Positions 9,085 to 16,867 of a DNA stretch of 38,122 nt are shown here, piece by piece. Source of the stretch: an uncultured Dorea sp. (GTDB lineage: Bacteria > Bacillota > Clostridia > Lachnospirales > Lachnospiraceae); assembly GCA_910584575.1 (NCBI GenBank), contig CAJUBG010000035.1, forward strand, positions 1-38,122. Direction: 5' to 3'. A program made the translations under genes and the position numbers. The notes under the pieces are model-generated. The model ran no database searches. It had not been told where the DNA came from and saw only the letters and a list, made by a program, of their open reading frames with translations. Positions within the stretch are counted from its first letter, which is position 1. The number at the start of each line of letters is the position of its first letter.

Positions 9085-9774
9085 TTAATAATGTGAAATA
9101 CAAATTGCTTTCATACCTTGCTTTTTTGCCATACAATAGTCACTATGCTCATTATCTCCAATCATCAACATTTGTACTGGTTTACATTCTAATTGTTTAG
9201 ATACTTTTTGATAGAGTCTCCCGCTTCTTTTTGACAGCAAAAAATCACAAGATATAAATATATCATCAAAGTGATACCCGTTCTTAATCATTACATTTTT
9301 TACAATTGTTTTAGAAAGATAAAAGTCAGAGATACATATTAACTTCACTCTACTATTACAAGCAATTCGATACAGTTCAAAACCTTTTTCATATCTGTAA
9401 CACATTTCTTTTTCTAATTTTTCTTCTATTTCCAAACACGCTCTTGCAAATTCATGAAAATCGATATTTATCTTTATAATTTTATAGAGAATATACAGCA
9501 TATCAGCATATTCATACTCTCTGTCTTTTCCTTTTATTACATTTTTTAATTTGACTATTTTCATTGCTTGGAATTTTTTTGACACGATTTCCTTCTCTGA
9601 TTTTTTTAAAGAAAAATTCTTTTTAATATTCTGTGCCCATAAATAATGCATCTGTTCCGGTAAAACTTTCCTTGTCAATAGTGTATCATATATATCAAAT
9701 GCTATTACCTCAATCTCCGGACTTTTTACCAATGCTTTAAAATCTTGAATTAAATATTTTTGTCTACTTAACAT
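9085..9774 (-). CDS. HAD-superfamily hydrolase domain of a COG5610-type protein
   Basis: 229 residues. HAD motif I is FDIYDTLLTRK near residue 26 (nucleophile Asp followed by Asp). Motif II is ICISDFYLS near residue 154, and the C-terminal GDNEHSDYCMAKKQGMKAI carries the motif IV acids. This is the N-terminal half of COG5610 proteins, and it stops exactly where the second domain (7801-9060) would follow. Reading through the TAA at 9085-9087 gives eight codons and then the Met of that gene in the same frame. So this is either a nonsense mutation in a fused gene or a natural fission. Confidence 0.75.
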   Translation of the reverse strand: MLSRQKYLIQDFKALVKSPEIEVIAFDIYDTLLTRKVLPEQMHYLWAQNIKKNFSLKKSEKEIVSKKFQAMKIVKLKNVIKGKDREYEYADMLYILYKIIKINIDFHEFARACLEIEEKLEKEMCYRYEKGFELYRIACNSRVKLICISDFYLSKTIVKNVMIKNGYHFDDIFISCDFLLSKRSGRLYQKVSKQLECKPVQMLMIGDNEHSDYCMAKKQGMKAICISHY

Positions 9775-9784
9775 ATTTTATTCC

Positions 9785-10972
9785 CTAAATATTTTCCATT
9801 GTTCTATTAATTATCTCTACGCTTTTAAAAACACTAAAATGATCCTGCAAATATTTTTTCCCATTGGCTCCCATTACTTTTCTTTTCTCTTTATCCAACA
9901 GCGTTTGAACGCACTCTCTAAACTTTTCTTCTGAATTGGATGGAATCCATATTCCACAGTTTGCTGCTTCGATAAGCTCTTTAAAATCTGTCACAATGTC
10001 GGTCATTGCCAAAGTAGGGATTCCAAACTCCATGTAAGATAAAATCCGCGATGGATAGTTTGGAATTGTAAAATCGTATGCAAGTGAAACAATTCCAACA
10101 TCACACTGAATTAATAATTCTTCGTAATCATTACGAGGTAATTCATCAATCACTAACGAATTTTCGCATCCTGTCAACATGGTTCTCACCATTTCTTTTT
10201 CAGTTCCCCTGCCGATAAGCAAAAAAAAGGCATCTGGAATATCTTTACAAGCATAAATACATTTTGCTAAAAACCGGACTCCTTGTGGTCTTCCCATATT
10301 TCCGCCAAATATGAATCGTGTTTTATTTTGTGGAATATGATATTTTCTTAAAATATTTATATTTTGCTGTTGGTGATTTTTAATCCGTTTTGTATTCGGA
10401 AACAATATCATCTTATTATCTTCGATTGCATTATGTGTCCTTATATAATTGATGTTTCCTTTAGACATACAGCCAATCGTGTCAGAAACCTGATATATTT
10501 TTTTCTCCAATTTTCTGAAATACCAATATATAAAACCATTTTTTCTTATAATTCCAAGATCAACACCGTTTTGGGGGAATATGTCTTTTAGCATTAAAAA
10601 GCAATGAGCATGATATTTATTCTTTGCAAATTTAACTACACCGTACAATGTAATTGGGGGTGTCTCATATAAAATTAAATCAAACTTTTTTCTGCTAAAA
10701 TATTTACGAATTGCTTTTCGGAACAAAAAGCCTAACATAATAATCGTGAACCCTTTTTCAACAAATCCAACATTATATTGATTTCCTGTTTTAACACGCA
10801 AGACGGTACATCCCCGTTCTTGACAAATATACGTTTCCTTATTCCTCTTTTTTTCTGCATTCGTAACTACATATACCTTGTGCTCCTTCGCCAGTTCTTC
10901 TGCTAAATCTGTATAAATAGTAGATGTATCGCTGCTTTCAGGAAACACTGTACTCAAATATAATATATTCAT
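9785..10972 (-). CDS. Glycosyltransferase family 4 (WbuB-like)
   Basis: 395 residues with a GT-B fold. The N-terminus MNILYLSTVFPESSDTSTIY and the block FDLILYETPPITLYG near residue 96 resemble WbuB/Fnl2-type sugar transferases. The C-terminal half has FIFGGNMGRPQGVRFL near residue 220, FLLIGRGTEKEM, and a nucleotide-sugar binding region with FGIPTLAMTD near residue 318. It would transfer a sugar, often a deoxy-amino sugar in this subfamily, to the lipid-linked glycan. Its ATG overlaps the GNAT stop by 4 bases. Confidence 0.85.
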   Translation of the reverse strand: MNILYLSTVFPESSDTSTIYTDLAEELAKEHKVYVVTNAEKKRNKETYICQERGCTVLRVKTGNQYNVGFVEKGFTIIMLGFLFRKAIRKYFSRKKFDLILYETPPITLYGVVKFAKNKYHAHCFLMLKDIFPQNGVDLGIIRKNGFIYWYFRKLEKKIYQVSDTIGCMSKGNINYIRTHNAIEDNKMILFPNTKRIKNHQQQNINILRKYHIPQNKTRFIFGGNMGRPQGVRFLAKCIYACKDIPDAFFLLIGRGTEKEMVRTMLTGCENSLVIDELPRNDYEELLIQCDVGIVSLAYDFTIPNYPSRILSYMEFGIPTLAMTDIVTDFKELIEAANCGIWIPSNSEEKFRECVQTLLDKEKRKVMGANGKKYLQDHFSVFKSVEIINRTMENI

Positions 10973-11574
10973 AAATCACCCCAATAATATCTATATTCAT
11001 TCATCCTCCGTCCTTCCGGAGTTACGTAGTGATGATCTAATAAAAAACCATTTTTTTTGTAAAAATAATTTGCTCCTTCATTGTTATCCCGATCCGTTTC
11101 TAATTTGATATACATCAATCTGCTAAAATCAGTAATATTAACTAATTTTTCGATCATTGCTGTACCAATCCCCCGATTCTTATCATCAGGCAAAACTCCG
11201 ATAGATAATAATTCCATATATTCCTCATCTCGTTTACTGTTATCTGAATATGTAAATGCTCTTAATAATCGAAATAAAATTCGGGGATTGCGTATAAATC
11301 CAAGAAATCCATACCAAGCAAATGCAAGCAAATGCTTTCTAATTAAGTATTTATAACAATTACTAATATTTTCAGAATAAGCTATAAATCCTATTGGCTC
11401 ATGACTCTCTATTGCTACAATAATTCCTGATTCTGATTCTTCCATGAATCCCTGATAGAGATACTTCAAAAAACCCCTTCCTAAAAATGTTAAAAAGAAA
11501 CCTCTGAAGGTTTGCATATGTATTTCTACGATTTTATTTAAATATTTTTTATTATTTGTTATTCTTATTTCCAT
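10969..11574 (-). CDS. GNAT N-acetyltransferase
   Basis: About 201 residues. The acetyl-CoA binding loop is LPDDKNRGIGTAMIEKL (R/Q-x-x-G-x-G/A type), preceded by the strand MELLSIGV and followed by YFYKKNGF, the usual GNAT C-terminal motif. The frame opens at a TTG (11598), with ATGs at 11586 and 11574. I prefer 11574 (MEIRITNNKKY) because homologues usually begin at this point, but no start has a strong ribosome site. It overlaps the end of the phosphoglycosyl transferase gene. Probable role: N-acetylation of an amino sugar of the repeat unit. Confidence 0.82.
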   Translation of the reverse strand: MEIRITNNKKYLNKIVEIHMQTFRGFFLTFLGRGFLKYLYQGFMEESESGIIVAIESHEPIGFIAYSENISNCYKYLIRKHLLAFAWYGFLGFIRNPRILFRLLRAFTYSDNSKRDEEYMELLSIGVLPDDKNRGIGTAMIEKLVNITDFSRLMYIKLETDRDNNEGANYFYKKNGFLLDHHYVTPEGRRMNEYRYYWGDL

Positions 11575-12292
11575 TTGTCTTACCATGTACTGTTTCAAAG
11601 ATTTTCTTATATTCCAATGGATAGTCTAATCTTTTATTACTGAATACTGACATAAAAATTGCCCGTATTGTCCTTATAATAATGTTTAAATCATATCCAA
11701 GGCTCCAATGCTCCAAATAATATAAATCCATCGACAATTTTATATGTAAAAATTCTTTTACATATATCTCCTCTGTACTGTCATTTTTTAGATAAAGATC
11801 TCCATGTGTATAATTATAAATACTTCCTGGACAGGCAAGGCCAGGCAATACGCTCAATGTCCGCATTTCTTCCTCAGTATAATACTTATTAACAATATCC
11901 ATGTCTTCTGGACGTGGTCCTACAATAGACATATTACCTTGCAAAATATTTACCAACTGCGGTAACTCGTCTATCTTTGTTTCCCGCAGAAAATTCCCCC
12001 AGGCAAATATTCTTTTGTCATAAATACTTGTAATTGCCCCTTCTTTGTCAGCGCCAACCCTCATTGTGCGGAACTTATAAATCGTCAAAGGCTTCCGATC
12101 CTTCCCCATTCTCTTTGCTTTGTAAAATATTGGTCCTTTACTCGATATCTTAATACCCGCGGCTGCCACTAACATAATCGGACTAAACGCTGTGAGTGCA
12201 AGACCTGCCAAAACCTTATCTATAAGCATTTTCAACACAAGCTCATTCCGTTTACTTTTATAATCGCATTTATCTTCTTTCCCCCCACCCAT
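11552..12292 (-). CDS. Undecaprenyl-phosphate sugar-1-phosphate transferase (initiating phosphoglycosyl transferase)
   Basis: 246 residues. One N-terminal hydrophobic re-entrant helix (residues 24-46, with the LALTAFSPIM pattern) is followed by the small monotopic PGT catalytic domain: KGPIFYKAKRMGKDRKPLTI, YKFRTMRVGAD, LRETKIDELPQLVNILQG and MSIVGPRPE are all present. This enzyme starts each repeat unit by loading the first sugar-phosphate on undecaprenyl phosphate at the cytoplasmic face. AGAGGG lies 6 bases before the ATG. It resembles PglC/WbaP-type bacterial sugar transferases; in this locus the substrate could be a modified diamino or formamido sugar, which is inference. Confidence 0.92.
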   Translation of the reverse strand: MGGGKEDKCDYKSKRNELVLKMLIDKVLAGLALTAFSPIMLVAAAGIKISSKGPIFYKAKRMGKDRKPLTIYKFRTMRVGADKEGAITSIYDKRIFAWGNFLRETKIDELPQLVNILQGNMSIVGPRPEDMDIVNKYYTEEEMRTLSVLPGLACPGSIYNYTHGDLYLKNDSTEEIYVKEFLHIKLSMDLYYLEHWSLGYDLNIIIRTIRAIFMSVFSNKRLDYPLEYKKIFETVHGKTNGNKNNK

Positions 12293-12304
12293 AAAACACC
12301 CTCT

Positions 12305-12958
12305 TTATCTTCTTTCTACTCGTCTAATCGTCATTAATACTTCGGCAGCATCCATACAGCATTGATTTCCCCAAAAATGTGCCTGGTGTCTAAGCGCATC
12401 AGATGAACGCGGATGAGGATACTGTCGAATCTCACTGTCATACTTTTCAAATGCCTCTATTTTTTCTTCCAATACAGAGCTGACATCAATCCAGGTGTCT
12501 GGAACAAATTTTCTTGGAACGCCCCACTCCGTACTGCTTGCAGTATAAAAACAATAAAAATTTCTAATCCACTCACTGGTAGGTCGAAGCGCAATATTAG
12601 CCGCCTGAAAAAGTATTTTATGATCTTGGTTTGCATCATATCCTGATTGGCAATAAACTATATCCGGCTTAAATTCCTCTGAAACCTGTTCTAAAGGTTT
12701 TATTAATTCTGTCAATGTATATGTATCCAGCTTCTCATCCGGATATTGCAGTTGATAGACTTTTGACACCCCAAGCAGCTTTGATGCCTCTTGTATTGCC
12801 AAATTTTGCCCAACGTCTCTGCCGTAACGAAAAGACTCTCCTTCACACATAATAATATTTCGTACCTCATCGCCTCTTTTCGTGTGCTTAAGCACGGTAC
12901 CTCCGATTCCTAATATCTCATCATCCGGATGGGCAGCAACCACTAATATTTTATTCAT
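12305..12958 (-). CDS. PIG-L (LmbE) family deacetylase
   Basis: About 217 residues. The metal motif AHPDDE is near residue 9, and YDANQDHKIL supplies the second zinc-ligand region (Asp-His). Members remove acetyl groups from GlcNAc-type sugars. The frame opens at a TTG (12964), but the ATG at 12958 has GGGAG upstream and overlaps the formyltransferase stop (ATGAATAA), so I use it. Next to a formyltransferase and an aminotransferase, it likely frees an amine for a different acyl group. Confidence 0.88.
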   Translation of the reverse strand: MNKILVVAAHPDDEILGIGGTVLKHTKRGDEVRNIIMCEGESFRYGRDVGQNLAIQEASKLLGVSKVYQLQYPDEKLDTYTLTELIKPLEQVSEEFKPDIVYCQSGYDANQDHKILFQAANIALRPTSEWIRNFYCFYTASSTEWGVPRKFVPDTWIDVSSVLEEKIEAFEKYDSEIRQYPHPRSSDALRHQAHFWGNQCCMDAAEVLMTIRRVERR

Positions 12959-13907
12959 AACCAAAAACTCCCTTTAGATTTAACTCATTTAGAGATTTTC
13001 CTGAATACTGATTTCCTTCCATATCTTCCATTTCTGTGATTAAAAGAATCTCTTTTGTCGTGCCTACAAGCAAACCATTAGCATCATTTGAAAAACTATA
13101 TGCATAGTCTAATATTTCTCCAGGCTTCAAATTTGAGGTTGATGAATGAAAGGGAAGTAAAGCTGCCTTCCACAAGATCCACTTTCTTCCCTCCAAATAT
13201 GTAAATGCACCAGGATATGGGTGAGTCAAAGCACGAATAAAGTTATAGATATCCATTCCGCTTTTGTTCCAATTAACAAAACCATCCTTTGGCCTGCGTC
13301 TTGGTAATAACGGTTCGTCAGTTATATTTTCGATTGAATTGATTGGTTTAAAGCCTTTCTCAAGCTTTTTTATCAATTGCAGCAACATCTCAGAATTTGT
13401 TTCTGCTACTTTTTTATAAAGCGTCTGACAGCTATCATACATAGTAATCGGGAACTCCATCTGATCTATAATTGCCCCTTCATCTACCTTGGCATTTAGC
13501 CACATTAAGGTATTGCCTGTTCTTTTTTCTCCATGAATTAGTGCCCAATTAATCGGAGCCGATCCTCTATTATGAGGAAGTAACGATGCATGAGCTCCCA
13601 CTGTGCCGATCACAGGAACTTTCAACAGTCGTTCTGGCAATATCTCGCTCCATCCAAGAACAATAAGTAGATCAGGATGATAGGATGAGATAATTTCAAA
13701 TGCCTCATCACTTTTAATTGTCGGGATAGTAATATAAGGGATATGATATTCCTCACATATATTTTTATAAGCTCTTATCCCTGCACTTTTCTTTGCAAAT
13801 GCTTCATCATCTAAAGTAATAAATGCAGAAATTTTTTTATTTTTCTTTAGAACGGCATGAAAAGCCAAAAATGCTTCCTCATGAAAACTAATCCATACAA
13901 TATTCAT
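12951..13907 (-). CDS. Sugar N-formyltransferase (methionyl-tRNA formyltransferase superfamily)
   Basis: 318 residues. HASLLPHNRGSAPINWALIHGE near residue 104 (two pieces) and VDEGAIIDQ near residue 138 form the folate-dependent formyltransferase core, followed by the FMT C-terminal-like domain (FVNWNKSGMDIYNFIRAL). The catalytic His and Asp are present, but the usual Asn two residues before the His is Gly (VGAHASLLP). The function is therefore probable rather than certain. The neighbours (DegT aminotransferase and deacetylase) point to a sugar nucleotide as substrate, not tRNA. GTGAGGA, overlapping the stop of the aminotransferase gene, precedes the ATG at 13907; an in-frame GTG at 13922 is less likely. 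Confidence 0.8.
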   Translation of the reverse strand: MNIVWISFHEEAFLAFHAVLKKNKKISAFITLDDEAFAKKSAGIRAYKNICEEYHIPYITIPTIKSDEAFEIISSYHPDLLIVLGWSEILPERLLKVPVIGTVGAHASLLPHNRGSAPINWALIHGEKRTGNTLMWLNAKVDEGAIIDQMEFPITMYDSCQTLYKKVAETNSEMLLQLIKKLEKGFKPINSIENITDEPLLPRRRPKDGFVNWNKSGMDIYNFIRALTHPYPGAFTYLEGRKWILWKAALLPFHSSTSNLKPGEILDYAYSFSNDANGLLVGTTKEILLITEMEDMEGNQYSGKSLNELNLKGVFGYE

Positions 13908-13918
13908 AAATATTTTCC

Positions 13919-15277
13919 TCACTGCATATCTACATATGGTTTCATAATCTCAACAAAATTCTCGGCTACAAACTCTGCATCACTATCACTCAATAAAGTA
14001 TGAAGCGGTAACGTAATAAGATTAGAAAAATAGTTATATGCGGCTGGAAAATCTTCCATCTTCCAGCCTAAATTTTTATAAGCTGTCATCATCGGCAACG
14101 GCTTATAATGAACGTTACAGATAATTCCTCTTTGAGCCATTTTCGTAATAATTTCAGAACGCTGCGCTAAATTTATTCCTGGTATACGTGTAAGATATAA
14201 ATGATCGGAACTGTCCATTTTATCAGTATGATGCACAAGATGTCCTACTCCTGCCCTGTCCATGATTTCATCATAAATAGTAACAATAAAACGCCGCCGT
14301 TTAAGAAATCCTATATATCTGTCAAGTTGTTTTAACCCAAGTGCGGCCATTACATCTGTCATATTACATTTATACCAAGGGCCAATAATGTCATACTCCC
14401 ATGCACCAATATTCGTCTTTGCCAATGCGTCTTTACTTTGACCATGTAAAGACAATAATTGATAGTAATGGTAGATTTCCTCATTACTGATACCGATAAT
14501 CGGCTGCCAAGTGCTTGCGCCTCCTTCTGCTGTAGTAAAATTTTTCACAGCATGAAAAGAGAAGCTTGTAAAATCAGCGATTAATCCGGCCATTTTTCTG
14601 GAAGCATTAATGACTCTTGACGCTCCTAACGAATGAGCCGCATCGGATAATATGGCAATTCTTCCTAACGACTTCTGAATCCGCGAAGATAATCCTTTTA
14701 AACCGTCACTATGGTCATCTAATGCACAAAACAATGATTTTTTCTTCTCAACAATTTTAAATATACGTTCGTAATCGACAACAACACCACCAAGATCAAC
14801 TAAGACTACCGCTTTTGTGGCAGATGTAACTGCAGATTCTAATTTATCATAATCTATCTCTGGAGCAGAAGTATCGGGTGCTCCATCCTTTTGTATATCT
14901 ACAAATACTACTTTTGCCCCAACATGAATGACGGCAGATGCCGTTGCCGTGTATGTATATGCCGGAACAATCACCTCATCTCCTGGACCAATTCCTAAAA
15001 TTCTTAAATTCAATTCCTCTGCCGCAGTTGCAGAATTGAGACACACAACTTTGTTATTCCATCGTTCTGGCTCTTTTTCTGTATCAATATCAGTTTTTCC
15101 TGTTTCTATATAAGCAGCAAGCCTCCGTTCTAATAACTTTGTTCGTGGACCTGTCGTAATCCAACCAGAGCGAAGTGCTTCTACTACTTCAATTATTTCT
15201 AATTCACTGATATCGGGTGGACTAAACTCAATTCGCCTATTCTCTTTTTGCATTTCTTTTTTATCCGTCCTCTCCAT
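13919..15277 (-). CDS. DegT/DnrJ/EryC1/StrS family sugar aminotransferase
   Basis: 452 residues. RSGWITTGPRTKLLERRLAAY near residue 35 (in part), CLNSATAAEELNLRILGIGPGDEVIVPAYT, ILSDAAHSLGAS and the PLP-lysine region FSFHAVKNFTTAEGG are all diagnostic. It is a cytoplasmic PLP enzyme that aminates a keto-sugar nucleotide. An extra stretch around residues 150-195 (EKKKSLFCALDDHSDGLKG) is longer than usual in the family. It is the first gene of the biosynthetic operon, 102 bases after the LoaP-like gene; an intrinsic terminator lies between them. The ribosome-binding site is weak. Confidence 0.92.
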   Translation of the reverse strand: MERTDKKEMQKENRRIEFSPPDISELEIIEVVEALRSGWITTGPRTKLLERRLAAYIETGKTDIDTEKEPERWNNKVVCLNSATAAEELNLRILGIGPGDEVIVPAYTYTATASAVIHVGAKVVFVDIQKDGAPDTSAPEIDYDKLESAVTSATKAVVLVDLGGVVVDYERIFKIVEKKKSLFCALDDHSDGLKGLSSRIQKSLGRIAILSDAAHSLGASRVINASRKMAGLIADFTSFSFHAVKNFTTAEGGASTWQPIIGISNEEIYHYYQLLSLHGQSKDALAKTNIGAWEYDIIGPWYKCNMTDVMAALGLKQLDRYIGFLKRRRFIVTIYDEIMDRAGVGHLVHHTDKMDSSDHLYLTRIPGINLAQRSEIITKMAQRGIICNVHYKPLPMMTAYKNLGWKMEDFPAAYNYFSNLITLPLHTLLSDSDAEFVAENFVEIMKPYVDMQ

Positions 15278-15338
15278 AGACTATTTCACTTTTACATCTA
15301 TTTACTTCTACATAACTCATGCAAATGAATATACTACA

Positions 15339-15368
15339 CAAAAACAGGAAGAATCCTCCGATTCTTCC
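15339..15368 (-). terminator. Intrinsic terminator between the LoaP-like gene and the glycan operon
   Basis: On the minus strand a perfect 9-bp stem (GGAAGAATC with GATTCTTCC, loop GGAG; 15347-15368) is followed by TGTTTTTG. It lies between the antiterminator gene and the first biosynthetic gene, with no convincing promoter after it. Downstream expression would therefore need read-through, the job expected of the NusG-family protein. Confidence 0.8.
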
Positions 15369-15379
15369 CATTCTTATCA

Positions 15380-15892
15380 TCACTCATCCTCCTCAAGCCG
15401 AATCCCCAGATAAACCTTTCTCTTTCTCCCCAAAAACTCCTGCTCAATCCACACATACCTTTTCCTCAGCCGCTGCTTCACAATCCTGTCAAAATACACT
15501 CCCACCGGACCGTCTGCCCGAATAATCTGCCCCTCTTTATCCACCTCCACCAACGACCGCCTCACCACATGCTGCGCGTCCTGAACGCTTCTCAAAAAAC
15601 TCTCCTCATCTTCATCCACACAAAAAAACGAGCCCTGTTGATCACTGAGAAGTCTGGTCAACTTAGGAACTCGTTTTAATTCCAGAAACATCCGTTTCGG
15701 ATTCTCTGTCGCCACAAACACATAGGCCGGAAACAATGGATACAAGTCAATCTCCCATTTCCCGCCAATCTTTCGGAGTCTTTCCCTTCTGATACAGAAA
15801 CATTCCTCGTAGTATCCTTTGGGAACAACCCTCTCGATCATCGTGATAAGTTCTTCCTCCTCGCCTGTGCTCGTCTGGATTGCATACCACAT
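15380..15892 (-). CDS. NusG-family specialised antiterminator (LoaP-like)
   Basis: 170 residues. The NusG N-terminal domain starts MWYAIQTSTGEEEELI, and LYPLFPAYVFVATENP carries the conserved PGYVF-like strand (here PAYVF). The C-terminal part, with GPVGVYFDRIVKQRL and a charged end, is where a KOW domain would sit but is weakly matched. LoaP proteins bind RNA polymerase and an RNA hairpin and allow read-through of terminators in long polysaccharide operons. The ATG at 15892 has GAGGTG 6 bases upstream; an in-frame GTG at 15901 overlaps that site. A terminator follows directly. Confidence 0.82.
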   Translation of the reverse strand: MWYAIQTSTGEEEELITMIERVVPKGYYEECFCIRRERLRKIGGKWEIDLYPLFPAYVFVATENPKRMFLELKRVPKLTRLLSDQQGSFFCVDEDEESFLRSVQDAQHVVRRSLVEVDKEGQIIRADGPVGVYFDRIVKQRLRKRYVWIEQEFLGRKRKVYLGIRLEEDE

Positions 15893-15915
15893 CAAAATCA
15901 CCTCATTTTAGGGTA

Positions 15916-15941
15916 GGCTTCGCCATCTCCACGGCAAAGCC
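15916..15941 (-). promoter_or_regulatory. RNA hairpin just upstream of the LoaP-like gene
   Basis: On the minus strand GGCTTTGCC and GGCGAAGCC pair over 9 positions (one G-U) around an 8-base loop, GTGGAGAT. No T-run follows, so it is not a terminator. It lies 24 bases before the ATG. LoaP-type factors recognise a leader hairpin, so this is a candidate loading site; that is inference. The rest of the 190-base gap up to 16083 shows nothing else clear. Confidence 0.4.
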
Positions 15942-16082
15942 CTGAACACCCATTTTCTCCCAATTTGTAACAAATAAAAACCAAATCATAGCCCAGAACT
16001 ACAACTTCGTTTCTCTATCTGCCTTATTCTTGTGCCGCTTATGACACCTGAAAAATAACACTTGACACCGACGCTTTCTTAA

Positions 16083-16589
16083 TCAATTCTTTGCCGTAAT
16101 CTCAAGCCCCATCCACAACCCCTGCCTCTGAAAACATTGCAGCGGGCTGTCAATCCTTGCCATCCTCTTATGCCGGTCAATCTTGCGAATCCTGCACTCT
16201 TTTCCGCAAAGAGGCCCTTCTGTCACAAAGGTAATCCCGTCCCTGATATATCCTTTCGACATTGCAATACGGTGTTCTTCCCCGCCCACATCCTTCAGGA
16301 AGCTTTTCTCTGCATCCTTAAGACACAGGCTATACTCTCCTGAGTCAAAGAACCGGAATACTGCCGCGTCACGGGAAGCCTTCTCCAACTGTTCTCGGTT
16401 TTCCACATCTGCGAACACATATCCCTGAAACAGAAGCTCGTCCTGACAGTGCCAACTCCCTTTGTACCGTTTCATTTTTTCAAATGTAATCAGGAAAATC
16501 TCTGCCTTGTCAGGACAACAATAATTTTGTCTCAGCAAGTTGGCAGCTCTCTTCTCATTTCCATTTTCACAACACAGGATATACCAGAT
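16083..16589 (-). CDS. NusG-family specialised antiterminator, second paralogue
   Basis: The homologous region starts IWYILCCENGNEKRAANLL and includes LLFQGYVFADVEN (the PGYVF strand) and a clear KOW-type end, VTEGPLCGKECRIRKIDRHKRMARI in pieces. That is about 169 residues from 16589. The frame is open to an ATG at 16667, but that ATG lacks a ribosome site and lies over the promoter -10 box. A perfect AAAGGAGGTG (16596-16605) sits 6 bases before an ATC at 16587-16589, exactly where the paralogue has ATG-TGG-TAT. So translation may begin at AUC, or the start codon has mutated; an in-frame GTG at 16598 is another option. It would act on the transcript from the switchable promoter. Confidence 0.78.
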   Translation of the reverse strand: MWYILCCENGNEKRAANLLRQNYCCPDKAEIFLITFEKMKRYKGSWHCQDELLFQGYVFADVENREQLEKASRDAAVFRFFDSGEYSLCLKDAEKSFLKDVGGEEHRIAMSKGYIRDGITFVTEGPLCGKECRIRKIDRHKRMARIDSPLQCFQRQGLWMGLEITAKN

Positions 16590-16656
16590 GGAAAACACCT
16601 CCTTTAATTTCGTGGAGTAAGATACTCTGCGATTTTTCTTGTTTGATAACGTATCC

Positions 16657-16685
16657 ATTATAACCATCTAATGAGAATAATTCAA
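16657..16685 (-). promoter_or_regulatory. Sigma-A promoter inside the invertible element, facing the NusG-type gene
   Basis: On the minus strand -35 TTGAAT (16680-16685), spacer 17, -10 TATAAT (16657-16662). The expected start is near 16650, so the left inverted repeat would be transcribed as a leader hairpin directly before the AAAGGAGGTG ribosome site. In the present orientation the locus is predicted to be on. Confidence 0.7.
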
Positions 16686-16840
16686 TACCTAAATCGTTTT
16701 TCGATGGATTTAGAAGATATTGGTATAATTATTTTTGTGTATTTATCTATTTATTGTCTTATAATTCTTATTTTTTCTGTATATTAATATAATTTTTAAT
16801 ATTTTTTTGTTAATTTATGTTGTAAACTGCTTAAAAAATT

Positions 16841-16863
16841 TCGCAGAGTATCTTACTCTACGA
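16841..16863 (-). terminator. Hairpin after the ATPase gene, also the right inverted repeat
   Basis: Just 4 bases after the ATPase stop, the minus strand forms a 10-bp stem (TCGTAGAGTA with TACTCTGCGA, loop AGA) followed by AATTTTTT and preceded by AAAAAA. It can work as a terminator for the ATPase gene in addition to any role as a recombination site. Confidence 0.6.
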
Positions 16864-16867
16864 TTTT

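Larger units (their letters stand above)
16610..16863. repeat. Putative invertible promoter element flanked by 23-bp inverted repeats
   Basis: The copies at 16610-16632 and 16841-16863 are reverse complements with 22 of 23 positions equal. Each is itself a near-palindrome: 10-bp arms of the form TCGYAGAGTA around a 3-bp centre. They bracket 208 very AT-rich bases that hold a good sigma-A promoter facing the NusG-type gene. Another -10-like box with an extended TGG (TATAAT at 16724-16729) faces the other way. This is the layout of DNA inversion switches. No invertase gene lies nearby. Confidence 0.65.
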
